From: URNF01 sp045634325
Lineage (GTDB): Bacteria > Bacillota > Clostridia > Oscillospirales > Acutalibacteraceae
Assembly (NCBI GenBank): GCA_045634325.1
Contig: JAZRAA010000020.1
Location: 1-48,241, forward strand
Length of the DNA: 48,241 bases
Reading direction: 5' to 3'
Shown: piece after piece, positions 33,231 to 40,135 of the stretch
Position numbering within the stretch: the first letter of the stretch is position 1
How the letters are laid out: the number at the start of each line of letters is the position of its first letter
The notes under the pieces: model-generated
What the model was told of the DNA's origin: nothing
Seen by the model: the letters and a program-made list of their open reading frames with translations, nothing else
Databases searched by the model: none
Program-made: the position numbers and the translations under genes

Positions 33231-33428
33231 TTATTTTGATTTATAATACAACATACAATGGCAGAATCCTTCAAAATTCGGGTCTGCAATCTGTTCTTTA
33301 AACTGTTTGCACATACATTTCGTATCTTCAGACTGCTGTAACACGCAAGGACAGTATCCACCGGTGCGTTTTAAGCCCTCTTTGACCGCTTTGACAACTT
33401 CTTTGTCAGGATTGAGAATAATTTTCAA
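33231..33428 (-). CDS. Ferredoxin-thioredoxin reductase catalytic subunit-like protein
   Basis: A 65-residue protein with three CxC motifs in the FTR catalytic-chain order: CPC (26-28), CMC (38-40) and CHC (56-58), in the context GGYCPC, DTKCMC, GFCHC. In FTR these hold a [4Fe-4S] cluster and a redox disulfide and pass electrons from ferredoxin to thioredoxin. It is shorter than plant and cyanobacterial FTR and has different spacing between motifs, like archaeal and clostridial homologues. The start codon is TTG (33428-33426), set by AAAGGTGG seven bases upstream. The next gene is thioredoxin. Confidence 0.85.
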   Translation of the reverse strand: MKIILNPDKEVVKAVKEGLKRTGGYCPCVLQQSEDTKCMCKQFKEQIADPNFEGFCHCMLYYKSK

Positions 33429-33460
33429 GCAAATACCACCTTTCTATATGTTCTGTAAAC

Positions 33461-33489
33461 AGTATACCACAAAAACACAATGCGTACAA
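33461..33489 (-). promoter_or_regulatory. SigA-type promoter of the FTR-like/trxA unit
   Basis: Minus strand TTGTAC (33489-33484), 17-base spacer, TATACT (33466-33461). Confidence 0.7.
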
Positions 33490-33503
33490 CCGTTTACCAA
33501 AAG

Positions 33504-33540
33504 AAAAACTGCTTGGTACGGGACGTACCAAGCAGTTTTT
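33504..33540 (-). terminator. Terminator of spoVAC-spoVAD
   Basis: A perfect 16-bp stem (33504-33519 with 33525-33540), loop GGGAC, ends at the spoVAD stop codon. It isolates the operon from the FTR-like promoter. Confidence 0.92.
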
Positions 33541-34547
33541 CATTTGACCAAATGCACCAAATGTGCAATACCGGGAATGCTTTCCCCTTGCTGTGTGGTG
33601 GTGGGCGACATCAAAGCGCCCGTTCCGATAAACAACACGTTGTGTAATTCCCCGCTTTCCATACGCCCCAAAATATGCGAACACAACACAGCCGCCGAAC
33701 ATCCGCATCCCGAACCGCCCGCGTGCACGTCTTGCATCTCACGGTCGTATATCATCAACCCGCAATCGTTGTGTCTGTCCCCCAATTTAACACCCTTTTT
33801 GTGTAACAACTGATGCAACATTTCACTGCCCATTGCAGATAAATCGCCCGTTAAGATGAGGTCATAATCCTGCGGTGTGGTATGCGTATCTTGCAAAAAG
33901 CGATAAATGGTATCTGCAGCCGCAGGTGCCATAGCAGAGCCCATATCATTAACATCGGTTACACCCAAATCTACCTGTCTGCCACACAAAACGTGTGCGA
34001 TATGCACCGCGTTACCGCTCATACCCACAATCGCCGCACCCGCAGCGGTTGCTGTCCACTGCGAAGTCGGGGTGCGCTGCCCGCCATATTCCAGTGGGAA
34101 ACGAAACTGCCTTTCAGCCGTACAAAAATGCGAAGACGTCACCGCACAGCATAAATCCGCCGCACCACTATCCACAAAAATTGCCGCCATGGACAGCGTT
34201 TGAGCCATGGTGGAGCAAGCACCAAACTGCCCGTATAGCGGAATGTTGAGTTCACGCAATCCGAAAGTAGAAGCGGTGCACTGGTTTAAAAGGTCTCCCG
34301 CAAACAAATACTGGATTTGTGACGGAGAAAGCGCCGCTTTATTGAGCGCATGCGTGACCGCCGCTTTTTGCAAAGCGCTCTCCGCTTTTTCCCACGTTTT
34401 CTCTCCCAAAGTGGTATCGGTGAACACCTGGTCAAACGCCTTACCAAGCGGTCCTTCTCCCTCTTTTTTGCCTACCACAGCAGCGCAACTTAACACCGCA
34501 GGCCGATTTGACAACTGCACCGTATACTGTCCTACACGCTCCGGCAT
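33540..34547 (-). CDS. spoVAD: Stage V sporulation protein AD
   Basis: A 335-residue thiolase-fold protein of the SpoVAD family (NQCTASTFGLRELNIPLYGQFGACSTMAQ, EYGGQRTPTSQWT, GDLSAMGSEML). SpoVAD binds dipicolinic acid and forms part of the inner-membrane channel that loads it into the spore and releases it on germination. The ATG at 34547 is preferred to a GTG six bases earlier because AGGAGGAGG gives correct spacing. It follows spoVAC; no spoVAE follows. Confidence 0.95.
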   Translation of the reverse strand: MPERVGQYTVQLSNRPAVLSCAAVVGKKEGEGPLGKAFDQVFTDTTLGEKTWEKAESALQKAAVTHALNKAALSPSQIQYLFAGDLLNQCTASTFGLRELNIPLYGQFGACSTMAQTLSMAAIFVDSGAADLCCAVTSSHFCTAERQFRFPLEYGGQRTPTSQWTATAAGAAIVGMSGNAVHIAHVLCGRQVDLGVTDVNDMGSAMAPAAADTIYRFLQDTHTTPQDYDLILTGDLSAMGSEMLHQLLHKKGVKLGDRHNDCGLMIYDREMQDVHAGGSGCGCSAAVLCSHILGRMESGELHNVLFIGTGALMSPTTTQQGESIPGIAHLVHLVK

Positions 34548-34568
34548 ACCCACTCCTCCTCCTACGTT

Positions 34569-35012
34569 TTAAAACAGTGTTGTGACCCAATAAATCAATC
34601 CATATAACACACTCGCCACCGTACCGTAGACGATGACAGGGCCTGCAATAGTGAACATCTTTGAAGCCATACCGAGGACGTATCCCTCGCTTTTAAATTC
34701 AATTGCAGGGGATGCAATCGCATTGGCAAAGCCGGTGATGGGAACAAGCGTCCCCGCTCCCGCGTGTTTGGCAAGATTATCGTATACTTTAAAAGCGGTG
34801 AGCAATACGCTAAGCCCTATCAACGAAACTGCGCATACCATACGCGACATTTCCTCGTTCAAACCGCCTTTTTTCGCCAGTTGAATGATAATTTCCCCCA
34901 CTGCACAAATCACACCGCCTATGATAAACGCCCATATACAGTTTTTTAAAGACGGCGATTTAGGTGCGGCGGCTTTTTGCATCTGCTTATATTCCTGCCC
35001 GCTGATATCCAT
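34569..35012 (-). CDS. spoVAC: Stage V sporulation protein AC
   Basis: A 147-residue membrane protein with about four segments and the family blocks AFIIGGVICAVGEIIIQL, GAGTLVPITGFANAIASPA and GPVIVYGTVASVLYGLIYW. SpoVAC is the mechanosensitive channel-like component of the spore dipicolinic acid channel. The start is ATG 35012; the ATG six bases earlier touches the ribosome site. A sigma-G-like promoter lies just upstream. Confidence 0.93.
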   Translation of the reverse strand: MDISGQEYKQMQKAAAPKSPSLKNCIWAFIIGGVICAVGEIIIQLAKKGGLNEEMSRMVCAVSLIGLSVLLTAFKVYDNLAKHAGAGTLVPITGFANAIASPAIEFKSEGYVLGMASKMFTIAGPVIVYGTVASVLYGLIYWVTTLF

Positions 35013-35030
35013 TTTCATCCCTCCGCTGAC

Positions 35031-35059
35031 AGTATGTGCACGGCTTTAAAAAATATGCA
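35031..35059 (-). promoter_or_regulatory. Probable sigma-G (forespore) promoter of spoVAC-spoVAD
   Basis: Minus strand TGCATA (35059-35054), 17-base spacer, CATACTG (36 to 30 of 35000s, that is 35036-35030). This fits the known sigma-G consensus TGMATA and CATAMTA and not the sigma-A consensus, and it suits forespore genes. Confidence 0.72.
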
Positions 35060-35095
35060 AAAATGCACAGTGGTCGAAACCACTGTGCATTTTTT
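35059..35095 (-). terminator. Terminator of the small membrane protein gene
   Basis: A perfect stem of about 16 bp (35059-35074 with 35079-35094), loop CGAA, T tract on both sides. It abuts the -35 box of the sigma-G-like promoter. Confidence 0.9.
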
Positions 35096-35477
35096 AATTG
35101 CTTGCTTCATTTTTCATCTTATGATAGGCTTTTCCGATCCCCACTCCCATCAGATTACCGGCCAATGCAATCCCACCGTAAATGAGCGATGCCGCCCATA
35201 CGTTGTATGTAAAATAGATGAGTAGTGTCGGCAAAAACAACAACGCTGCCGCTACCGCATAAATAGAGCAAAACCCATATTTCACACCCAAAACAATCGA
35301 GCTGATATACAAATATAGCGGAAATAGCAGATGTAACAAACCAACATTTAGAAAAATCTCGCCTTTGGAAGCCTCCATTGCCATACCGATAGCGGGCAAA
35401 ATATAGTACAAAGCTAACAAAATACCGCACAGTGTTAAAATCATGCGAATGCGTTTGCGCCGTTTTTTAAGATTCAT
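35094..35477 (-). CDS. Uncharacterised small membrane protein
   Basis: A 127-residue protein that is not recognised. After a very basic start (MNLKKRRKRIR) it has about four membrane segments: near 12-30, 42-65, 68-90 and 95-115. The inside-positive N-terminus predicts a cytoplasmic start. No motif for catalysis or transport was seen. GGAGAG precedes the ATG at 35477. It lies between a DedA protein and the spoVA genes, in a monocistronic unit or as the tail of the dedA transcript. Confidence 0.7.
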   Translation of the reverse strand: MNLKKRRKRIRMILTLCGILLALYYILPAIGMAMEASKGEIFLNVGLLHLLFPLYLYISSIVLGVKYGFCSIYAVAAALLFLPTLLIYFTYNVWAASLIYGGIALAGNLMGVGIGKAYHKMKNEASN

Positions 35478-35548
35478 CTTATTCTCTCCTGTCCCTTCAC
35501 AACTGCCTTTGCTCATTCTACACGAATTTATTAAAAAAGTAAAGTGGT

Positions 35549-36166
35549 TTACTGTTTTTGCTTACTCTTTCGGTTTAAAATCCATAAGGTAATGAGCGGC
35601 GTTAAACCGAGCATTCCCACTGCCACAACATCCGAATAGGTGCCGAAAGTTTGAGCAATTTTCTCCCAAGAATTGCCCGCTAACGCACCGAGGTAAACCA
35701 GTGCTGTATTCCATACAAACGAACCAAATGTTGTGAGAAACAAAAACGGCAGGAACGCCATTTTCGCCATACCGGCGGGAATGGAAATCACACTGCGCAC
35801 GATGGGAATACAACGGCAAAGCAACACTGCTTTGCCGCCACGTTTTTCAAACCAAGACATCGCGCTTTCCACATCGACACGTTTAAAATGCAACACCTTG
35901 CCCACTCTGCCATCCAGCAGAGCCATCACCCGTTCTGCTCCGAGCATTCTGCCTGCAACATACAAAATTACAGCGCCAAGCAACGAGCCGACCGTAGCGG
36001 CCACAATCACCCACCACAACTGTAAATGCGTGCAGGTGGTCATAAAACCACCGAAAGTGAGAATCACTTCCGACGGGATGGGCGGGAACACGTTTTCTAT
36101 GGCAATCAAAAACACAATACCACCATAACCCCACTCGTTCATCACTGACAGTATCCACTCACGCAT
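35549..36166 (-). CDS. DedA (VTT domain) family membrane protein
   Basis: A 205-residue DedA-family protein with IENVFPPIPSEVILTFGGF near residues 22-40, the G-x-x-x-G-rich LGAVILYVAGRMLG segment, and FEKRGGKAVLLCRCIPIVRSVISIPAG. DedA proteins move lipids such as undecaprenyl phosphate or phosphatidylethanolamine across the inner membrane and need the proton-motive force. The start at 36166 follows GGGGATGGG; an earlier ATG lacks a site. Which lipid is used is not clear. Confidence 0.92.
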   Translation of the reverse strand: MREWILSVMNEWGYGGIVFLIAIENVFPPIPSEVILTFGGFMTTCTHLQLWWVIVAATVGSLLGAVILYVAGRMLGAERVMALLDGRVGKVLHFKRVDVESAMSWFEKRGGKAVLLCRCIPIVRSVISIPAGMAKMAFLPFLFLTTFGSFVWNTALVYLGALAGNSWEKIAQTFGTYSDVVAVGMLGLTPLITLWILNRKSKQKQ

Positions 36167-36207
36167 ATACCCATCCCCCATTCTGTATACAGTATGAGTA
36201 TATGCAC

Positions 36208-36243
36208 AAAAAAAGACCCGCCGTCATAAGACAGCGGGCTTTG
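36208..36243 (-). terminator. Terminator of the RpiB-like gene
   Basis: GCCCGCTGTC and GACGGCGGGTC pair on the minus strand with one bulge, followed by a T tract (complement of 36208-36214). Confidence 0.8.
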
Positions 36244-36252
36244 TGTATCAAA

Positions 36253-36825
36253 TTATTCGGGTTTGGTTTCGAGCTGCAACGGATAATCACCCAGTTTGTT
36301 CACCTTGAAGCCGTTTTTCTTATACTCTTCATAATCAAACGCTTCCAACTCGTCAATAGCAAGTTTGTGGAACTCATAGAAGTTTTTCCACCATTCATAA
36401 CCGGTGCCCAAATCTGCGTTCAGATATGCATCGGCAATATCACAGCCCATAGCAGGCGCAACATAGAAAGCACCCATTGCCAGCACGTTTACGCCGTTAC
36501 CGGTAATCGCACGCAAAGCGGCGGGAACGCTTTCCACAACACCTGCATGCACGTGCGGACATTTGCTTGCCGCAATGTGAATACCCATACCGGTGCCGCA
36601 GAACAACAAAGCACGCTCATATTCACCTTCGCTGATTTTGCTGCCGACACGCAAGCCGACACGATGGAACATGTTATCGGTATCATCGGGGTCGCTGTTA
36701 GCGGTTACGCCCAAATCCTCAATCTCCCAACCTTTGTTACGCAAATGCGCACAAACGGCTTCTTTCAGCGGGAAACCGGCGAAATCCGCACCGACAACGA
36801 GTTTCTTGTCTTTAACTGTTTTCAT
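36253..36825 (-). CDS. RpiB/LacA/LacB family sugar-phosphate isomerase
   Basis: A 190-residue protein with the family core: GADFAGFPLKEAV (11-23), LLFCGTGMGIHIAASK (73-88) with catalytic Cys76, and ITGNGVNVLAMGAFYVAPA. RpiB interconverts ribose 5- and ribulose 5-phosphate; related members act on allose or galactose 6-phosphates. It is about 40 residues longer than typical RpiB through a C-terminal tail (EWWKNFYEFHKLAIDELEAF), so its substrate may differ. GGAGG precedes the ATG. Single-gene unit. Confidence 0.88.
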   Translation of the reverse strand: MKTVKDKKLVVGADFAGFPLKEAVCAHLRNKGWEIEDLGVTANSDPDDTDNMFHRVGLRVGSKISEGEYERALLFCGTGMGIHIAASKCPHVHAGVVESVPAALRAITGNGVNVLAMGAFYVAPAMGCDIADAYLNADLGTGYEWWKNFYEFHKLAIDELEAFDYEEYKKNGFKVNKLGDYPLQLETKPE

Positions 36826-36863
36826 ATGTAATACCTCCGTTACATAAATTTTCTAACAAATAT

Positions 36864-36892
36864 ATCATATACCACTTCTGTATATAAATCAA
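36864..36892 (-). promoter_or_regulatory. SigA-type promoter of the RpiB-like gene
   Basis: Minus strand TTGATT (36892-36887), 17-base spacer, TATGAT (36869-36864). Confidence 0.7.
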
Positions 36893-36902
36893 GTAGAAAA
36901 CA

Positions 36903-36942
36903 AAAAAACGGACACATTCCAAACGAAATGTGTCCGTTTTTT
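36903..36942 (-). terminator. Terminator of the NifU-like/GGGtGRT unit
   Basis: A perfect 16-bp stem (36903-36918 with 36927-36942) with an eight-base loop and T6 on the minus strand. Confidence 0.92.
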
Positions 36943-36959
36943 GTTCAAAAGAATGTCAC

Positions 36960-37970
36960 TTATTTGTTCAGTGCTTCTTCAACCGCAACAGCGCAAGCAA
37001 CGGTCATACCAACCATAGGGTTATTACCTGCACCGATGAGGCCCATCATTTCTACGTGCGCGGGCACGGAAGAGGAACCTGCAAACTGTGCGTCACCATG
37101 CATACGACCCATGGTATCGGTCAAGCCGTAAGAGGCAGGGCCGGCAGCCACGTTGTCGGGATGCAGGGTACGGCCGGTGCCGCCGCCGGAAGCAACGGAG
37201 AAATATTTCTTGCCGTTTTCCAGGGTCCACTTTTTGTAAGTGCCGGCAACCGGATGCTGGAAGCGGGTCGGGTTGGTGGAGTTACCGGTGATGGAAACTT
37301 CAACCTTCTCATGCTTCATGATAGCAACGCCTTCGGAAACGTCGTTAGCGCCGTAGCACTTAACCTTAGCACGTTCACCGTCGGAGAAAGCTTTTTCACG
37401 GACGATTTTCAGTTCGTCGGTGTAGAAATCATATTCGGTCTCCACATAAGTGAAGCCGTTGATACGGCTAATGATGTAAGCCGCATCTTTGCCCAAGCCG
37501 TTGAGGATAACACGCAACGGTTTTTTACGAGCTTTGTTAGCAGTACGGGCGATGCCGATAGCACCTTCCGCAGCCGCAAAAGATTCGTGACCTGCCAAAA
37601 ATGCGAAGCAATCGGTTTCATCCGACAACAGCATTTTGCCGAGGTTACCGTGGCCCAGACCCACTTTACGCTGCTCGGCAACAGAGCCGGGCACGCAGAA
37701 AGCCTGCAAGCCTTCGCCGATAACAGCGGAAGCTTCAGCAGCAGCGGAAACGCCACGTTTCAATGCGAGCGCAACACCCAAGGTGTATGCCCACACAGCG
37801 TTTTCAAAAGCGATGGGCTGTACGCCCTTGACAATAGCTTCCACGTCGATACCTTTGGACAGGCACAGGTCGCGGCAAGCTTCCATAGAGCCGAGGTCGT
37901 TCTCAGCAAGGAATTTCTCGATTTTTGCAAGGCGTGTGTCCTTGCCTTCGAATTTTACTTCGTTTGCCAT
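36960..37970 (-). CDS. GGGtGRT family protein
   Basis: A 336-residue protein with the defining motif GGGTGRT at residues 262-268, inside FSVASGGGTGRTLHPDN. Other conserved-looking blocks are GLGHGNLGKMLLSDETDCFAFLAGHESF is too long to cite whole, but its GLGHGNLG (104-111), AGHESFAAAEG (126-136) and GLIGAGNNPMVGMTVA (310-325) parts stand out. Function is unknown; the glycine-rich motifs suggest nucleotide or phosphate binding. It has four cysteines in the N-terminal two-thirds (32, 36, 92, 121) that could hold a metal or cluster. It follows a NifU-like scaffold gene by 17 bases, a pairing that points to Fe-S work. Codon use resembles highly expressed genes. GGAGG precedes the ATG. Confidence 0.9.
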   Translation of the reverse strand: MANEVKFEGKDTRLAKIEKFLAENDLGSMEACRDLCLSKGIDVEAIVKGVQPIAFENAVWAYTLGVALALKRGVSAAAEASAVIGEGLQAFCVPGSVAEQRKVGLGHGNLGKMLLSDETDCFAFLAGHESFAAAEGAIGIARTANKARKKPLRVILNGLGKDAAYIISRINGFTYVETEYDFYTDELKIVREKAFSDGERAKVKCYGANDVSEGVAIMKHEKVEVSITGNSTNPTRFQHPVAGTYKKWTLENGKKYFSVASGGGTGRTLHPDNVAAGPASYGLTDTMGRMHGDAQFAGSSSVPAHVEMMGLIGAGNNPMVGMTVACAVAVEEALNK

Positions 37971-37987
37971 GTTTACAACCTCCTATA

Positions 37988-38680
37988 TTATTCTTCACGC
38001 GGGTCGATGTACTTCGCTGCGTTGTCGAAGCGACCGTACTGACCGATGTTGTTTTTGTAAGCTTCGTTGGGCTCAGCACCGTGACGGATGTCTTCCAACA
38101 TTTTGCCGAGTTTCACGAACTGATAGCCGATGACTTCGCCTTCTTCGTCGAGAGCGATTTTAGTCACATAGCCTTCTGCCATTTCGAGATAGCGAACGCC
38201 TTTTGCGTTGGTGGAGTACATGGTACCAACCTGCGAACGCAAGCCTTTGCCCAAGTCTTCCAAGCCGGCGCCGATGGACAAACCGTCCTCGGAGAAAGCG
38301 GACTGGGTACGGCCGTACACAATCTGCAGATACAGTTCACGCATAGCCACGTTGATAGCGTCGCACACCAAGTCGGTGTTCAAACATTCCTGCAGGGTTT
38401 TACCGGGCAGGATTTCCGCCGCCATAGCAGCAGAGTGGGTCATACCGGAGCAACCGATGGTTTCGACCAAAGCTTCCTCAACAATGCCGTTTTTGACATT
38501 GAGAGTCAGTTTGCAGGTGCCCTGTTGGGGAGCACACCAGCCGATACCGTGGGTCAGGCCGGAGATGTCAGTCACGTTGTAGGCTTTCACCCATTTGCGC
38601 TCTTCGGGAATGGGAGCGGGACCATGGTTCGGACCCTTTTTCACTACGCACATGTTTTCTACTTCATGGGAATAGTTCAT
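37988..38680 (-). CDS. NifU-like iron-sulfur scaffold protein
   Basis: A 230-residue protein whose centre resembles the NifU/IscU N-terminal scaffold domain: GIGWCAPQQGTC (Cys49, Cys56), ETIGCSGMTHSAAMAAEILPG (Cys77) and Cys106 in NTDLVCDAINVAM, with the GKTLQECL helix start typical of IscU. Unlike standard IscU it has N-terminal (40 residues) and C-terminal (about 90 residues) extensions. It would assemble or carry an Fe-S cluster in the cytosol. AAAGGAG fixes the start at 38680. It leads a two-gene operon with GGGtGRT. Confidence 0.85.
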   Translation of the reverse strand: MNYSHEVENMCVVKKGPNHGPAPIPEERKWVKAYNVTDISGLTHGIGWCAPQQGTCKLTLNVKNGIVEEALVETIGCSGMTHSAAMAAEILPGKTLQECLNTDLVCDAINVAMRELYLQIVYGRTQSAFSEDGLSIGAGLEDLGKGLRSQVGTMYSTNAKGVRYLEMAEGYVTKIALDEEGEVIGYQFVKLGKMLEDIRHGAEPNEAYKNNIGQYGRFDNAAKYIDPREE

Positions 38681-38720
38681 GGATATTCTCCTTTCGTTTT
38701 TTAGATTCCCAAGCACTTGT

Positions 38721-38749
38721 ATTATACACATTTTTAAAGCAATGCGCAA
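38721..38749 (-). promoter_or_regulatory. SigA-type promoter of the NifU-like/GGGtGRT unit
   Basis: Minus strand TTGCGC (38749-38744), 17-base spacer, perfect TATAAT (38726-38721). Confidence 0.75.
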
Positions 38750-38784
38750 GCAAGGTTTGGAAAATAAACAACTTTTTTAAAAAA

Positions 38785-38810
38785 TATGCCTTTCCGTTTG
38801 GAAAGGCATA
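38785..38810 (-). terminator. Terminator of rpsF-ssb-rpsR
   Basis: A perfect 11-bp stem (38785-38795 with 38800-38810), loop GTTT, followed on the minus strand by a T-rich tract. Confidence 0.88.
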
Positions 38811-38821
38811 CAGTTGTACTG

Positions 38822-39082
38822 TTAGTCGCTGATAAACGGCAACAGAGCAATCTGACGAGCGCGTTTGATAGCAACAGTCAGGTCTCTCTGGTGGCGCGCG
38901 CAAGTACCGGTCACACGGCGGGGCAGGATTTTCGCACGCTCAGACATAAAACGACGCAAGCGAGCGATATCTTTATAGTCGATGAATTCGACTCTGTCCA
39001 CGCAGAACTGGCAAACCTTACGACGGCCTTTACGAGGGCCACCGTGCATGGGGCGCTCGCTTCTTTCAAACTTTTCAGCCAT
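38822..39082 (-). CDS. rpsR: 30S ribosomal protein S18
   Basis: An 86-residue S18 with the family core KDIARLRRFMSERAKILPRR and cysteines CQFC (24-27) plus a later Cys, as in zinc-binding forms. It binds the platform of the 30S subunit together with S6. Last gene of rpsF-ssb-rpsR. AAAGGAGG-like site (GGAGGCC) precedes the ATG. Confidence 0.96.
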   Translation of the reverse strand: MAEKFERSERPMHGGPRKGRRKVCQFCVDRVEFIDYKDIARLRRFMSERAKILPRRVTGTCARHQRDLTVAIKRARQIALLPFISD

Positions 39083-39123
39083 GGGAAAGGCCTCCTTTTC
39101 TCATAAATTAGTGCGATTCACCA

Positions 39124-39570
39124 TTAGAACGGCAGGTCATCGTCACCCAAGATTTCTTCGAAATCACCGGTTTTCTCATTGGAGAAAGCGGGCTGGGCTT
39201 CGCTGTACTGCGGCACTTGGGAATCATAACGGGGAGCAGCATTTTCGTTGCTGCCTTTCGGGTCTACGAAAGACGCGTTGTCAACCACCACTTCATAAGC
39301 GGTACGTTTGTTGCCATCGCGGTCTTGGTAATTGCGGCTCTGCAAGGAACCTTGCAGGGCAATACGCTGACCCTTGTGGAAGAAACGCGTGATGAATTCC
39401 GCAGTGTTACGCCATGCAACACAGTTGATGAAATCGGTTTGGCGCTCTTGGCCTTTGGGCTGATAAGCGCGGTCAACCGCAATGCAAAAACTGGTCACGG
39501 CAACACCGTTTTGGGTGGACTTCAACTCGGGGTCAGCAACTAAACGACCCATCAGACAAATAACATTCAT
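39124..39570 (-). CDS. ssb: Single-stranded DNA-binding protein
   Basis: A 148-residue SSB with one OB fold (MNVICLMGRLVADPELK, FCIAVDRAYQPKG, DFINCVAWRNTAEFI) and a Gln/Ser/Pro-rich tail that ends in DDDLPF, the acidic tip that recruits repair and replication proteins. It sits between rpsF and rpsR, the common Firmicutes order. GGAGG precedes the ATG. Confidence 0.96.
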   Translation of the reverse strand: MNVICLMGRLVADPELKSTQNGVAVTSFCIAVDRAYQPKGQERQTDFINCVAWRNTAEFITRFFHKGQRIALQGSLQSRNYQDRDGNKRTAYEVVVDNASFVDPKGSNENAAPRYDSQVPQYSEAQPAFSNEKTGDFEEILGDDDLPF

Positions 39571-39587
39571 CTTTTCGAAATCCTCCT

Positions 39588-39884
39588 TTAAGCTTCTTTA
39601 CGGATAACCATCGTGCGGAGAACGCCATCGGTGATTTTCGCGATACGTTCGAGTTCCGCCGGGAAATCGGGAGCGCTGACAAAGTTGTACAGCACATAAT
39701 CGCCTTCAGCCTCATCGTCGATGAGATAAGCGAGTTTGCGAACACCCCAGTTGTCCACTTCGCCGATTTCTGCGTTTTGCTCGATCAAGGAACGAAACTT
39801 CTCCTTGATTTCTGCAACACCTTCCTCTCCCAATTTGGTAGAGAAAATGAGGACCGCCTCATAGGAACCTTTGATTGTAGGCAT
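39588..39884 (-). CDS. rpsF: 30S ribosomal protein S6
   Basis: A 98-residue S6 with the ferredoxin-like fold of the family (YEAVLIFSTKLGEEG, NWGVRKLAYLIDDEAEGDYVLYNF). It pairs with S18 on the 30S platform. AAGGAGGTG fixes the start. It is first in the operon, behind a structured leader that may mediate S6:S18 autoregulation. Confidence 0.96.
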   Translation of the reverse strand: MPTIKGSYEAVLIFSTKLGEEGVAEIKEKFRSLIEQNAEIGEVDNWGVRKLAYLIDDEAEGDYVLYNFVSAPDFPAELERIAKITDGVLRTMVIRKEA

Positions 39885-39889
39885 ATTGT

Positions 39890-39964
39890 TGCACCTCCTT
39901 ACGGACTAATGGCCTTGCCACTTTGTGCAAGGCAAGGATAGCGAGCGTATTACATACGCACGCA
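39890..39964 (-). promoter_or_regulatory. Structured 5' leader of rpsF (possible S6:S18 binding site)
   Basis: From the predicted start the minus-strand RNA folds GCGTA/TACGC (about 39941-39955), then CCTTGCC with GGCAAGG over an 11-base loop. A CCG trinucleotide (in TTAGTCCGTAAGG) stands just before the ribosome site. Firmicute rpsF leaders are known to carry an S6:S18-binding hairpin with a conserved CCG; this assignment is tentative. Confidence 0.4.
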
Positions 39965-39970
39965 GGAAAC

Positions 39971-39999
39971 AGTATACCAGCAAGTCCGCCATTAGTCAA
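39971..39999 (-). promoter_or_regulatory. SigA-type promoter of rpsF-ssb-rpsR
   Basis: Minus strand TTGACT (39999-39994), 17-base spacer, TATACT (39976-39971). Confidence 0.85.
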
Positions 40000-40059
40000 G
40001 CAAAAATTTCCTTTTCCACTTATATTTATCATATTTTACCTTCCCCTTGTAATTTTCTC

Positions 40060-40088
40060 TTTACAACTGCGGATACTTTTTGTATAAT
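40060..40088 (+). promoter_or_regulatory. SigA-type promoter of prfB
   Basis: TTTACA (40060-40065), 17-base spacer, perfect TATAAT (40083-40088). Confidence 0.82.
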
Positions 40089-40135
40089 AGGTCGGTAAAT
40101 GACATGACGCTGTAATGAGCAGAAAGAAGGATATC

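Noticed and set aside
36930..38042. 370-codon plus-strand frame opposite the GGGtGRT gene
   Set aside because: It mirrors a strongly codon-biased gene, crosses its terminator, and has no ribosome site.
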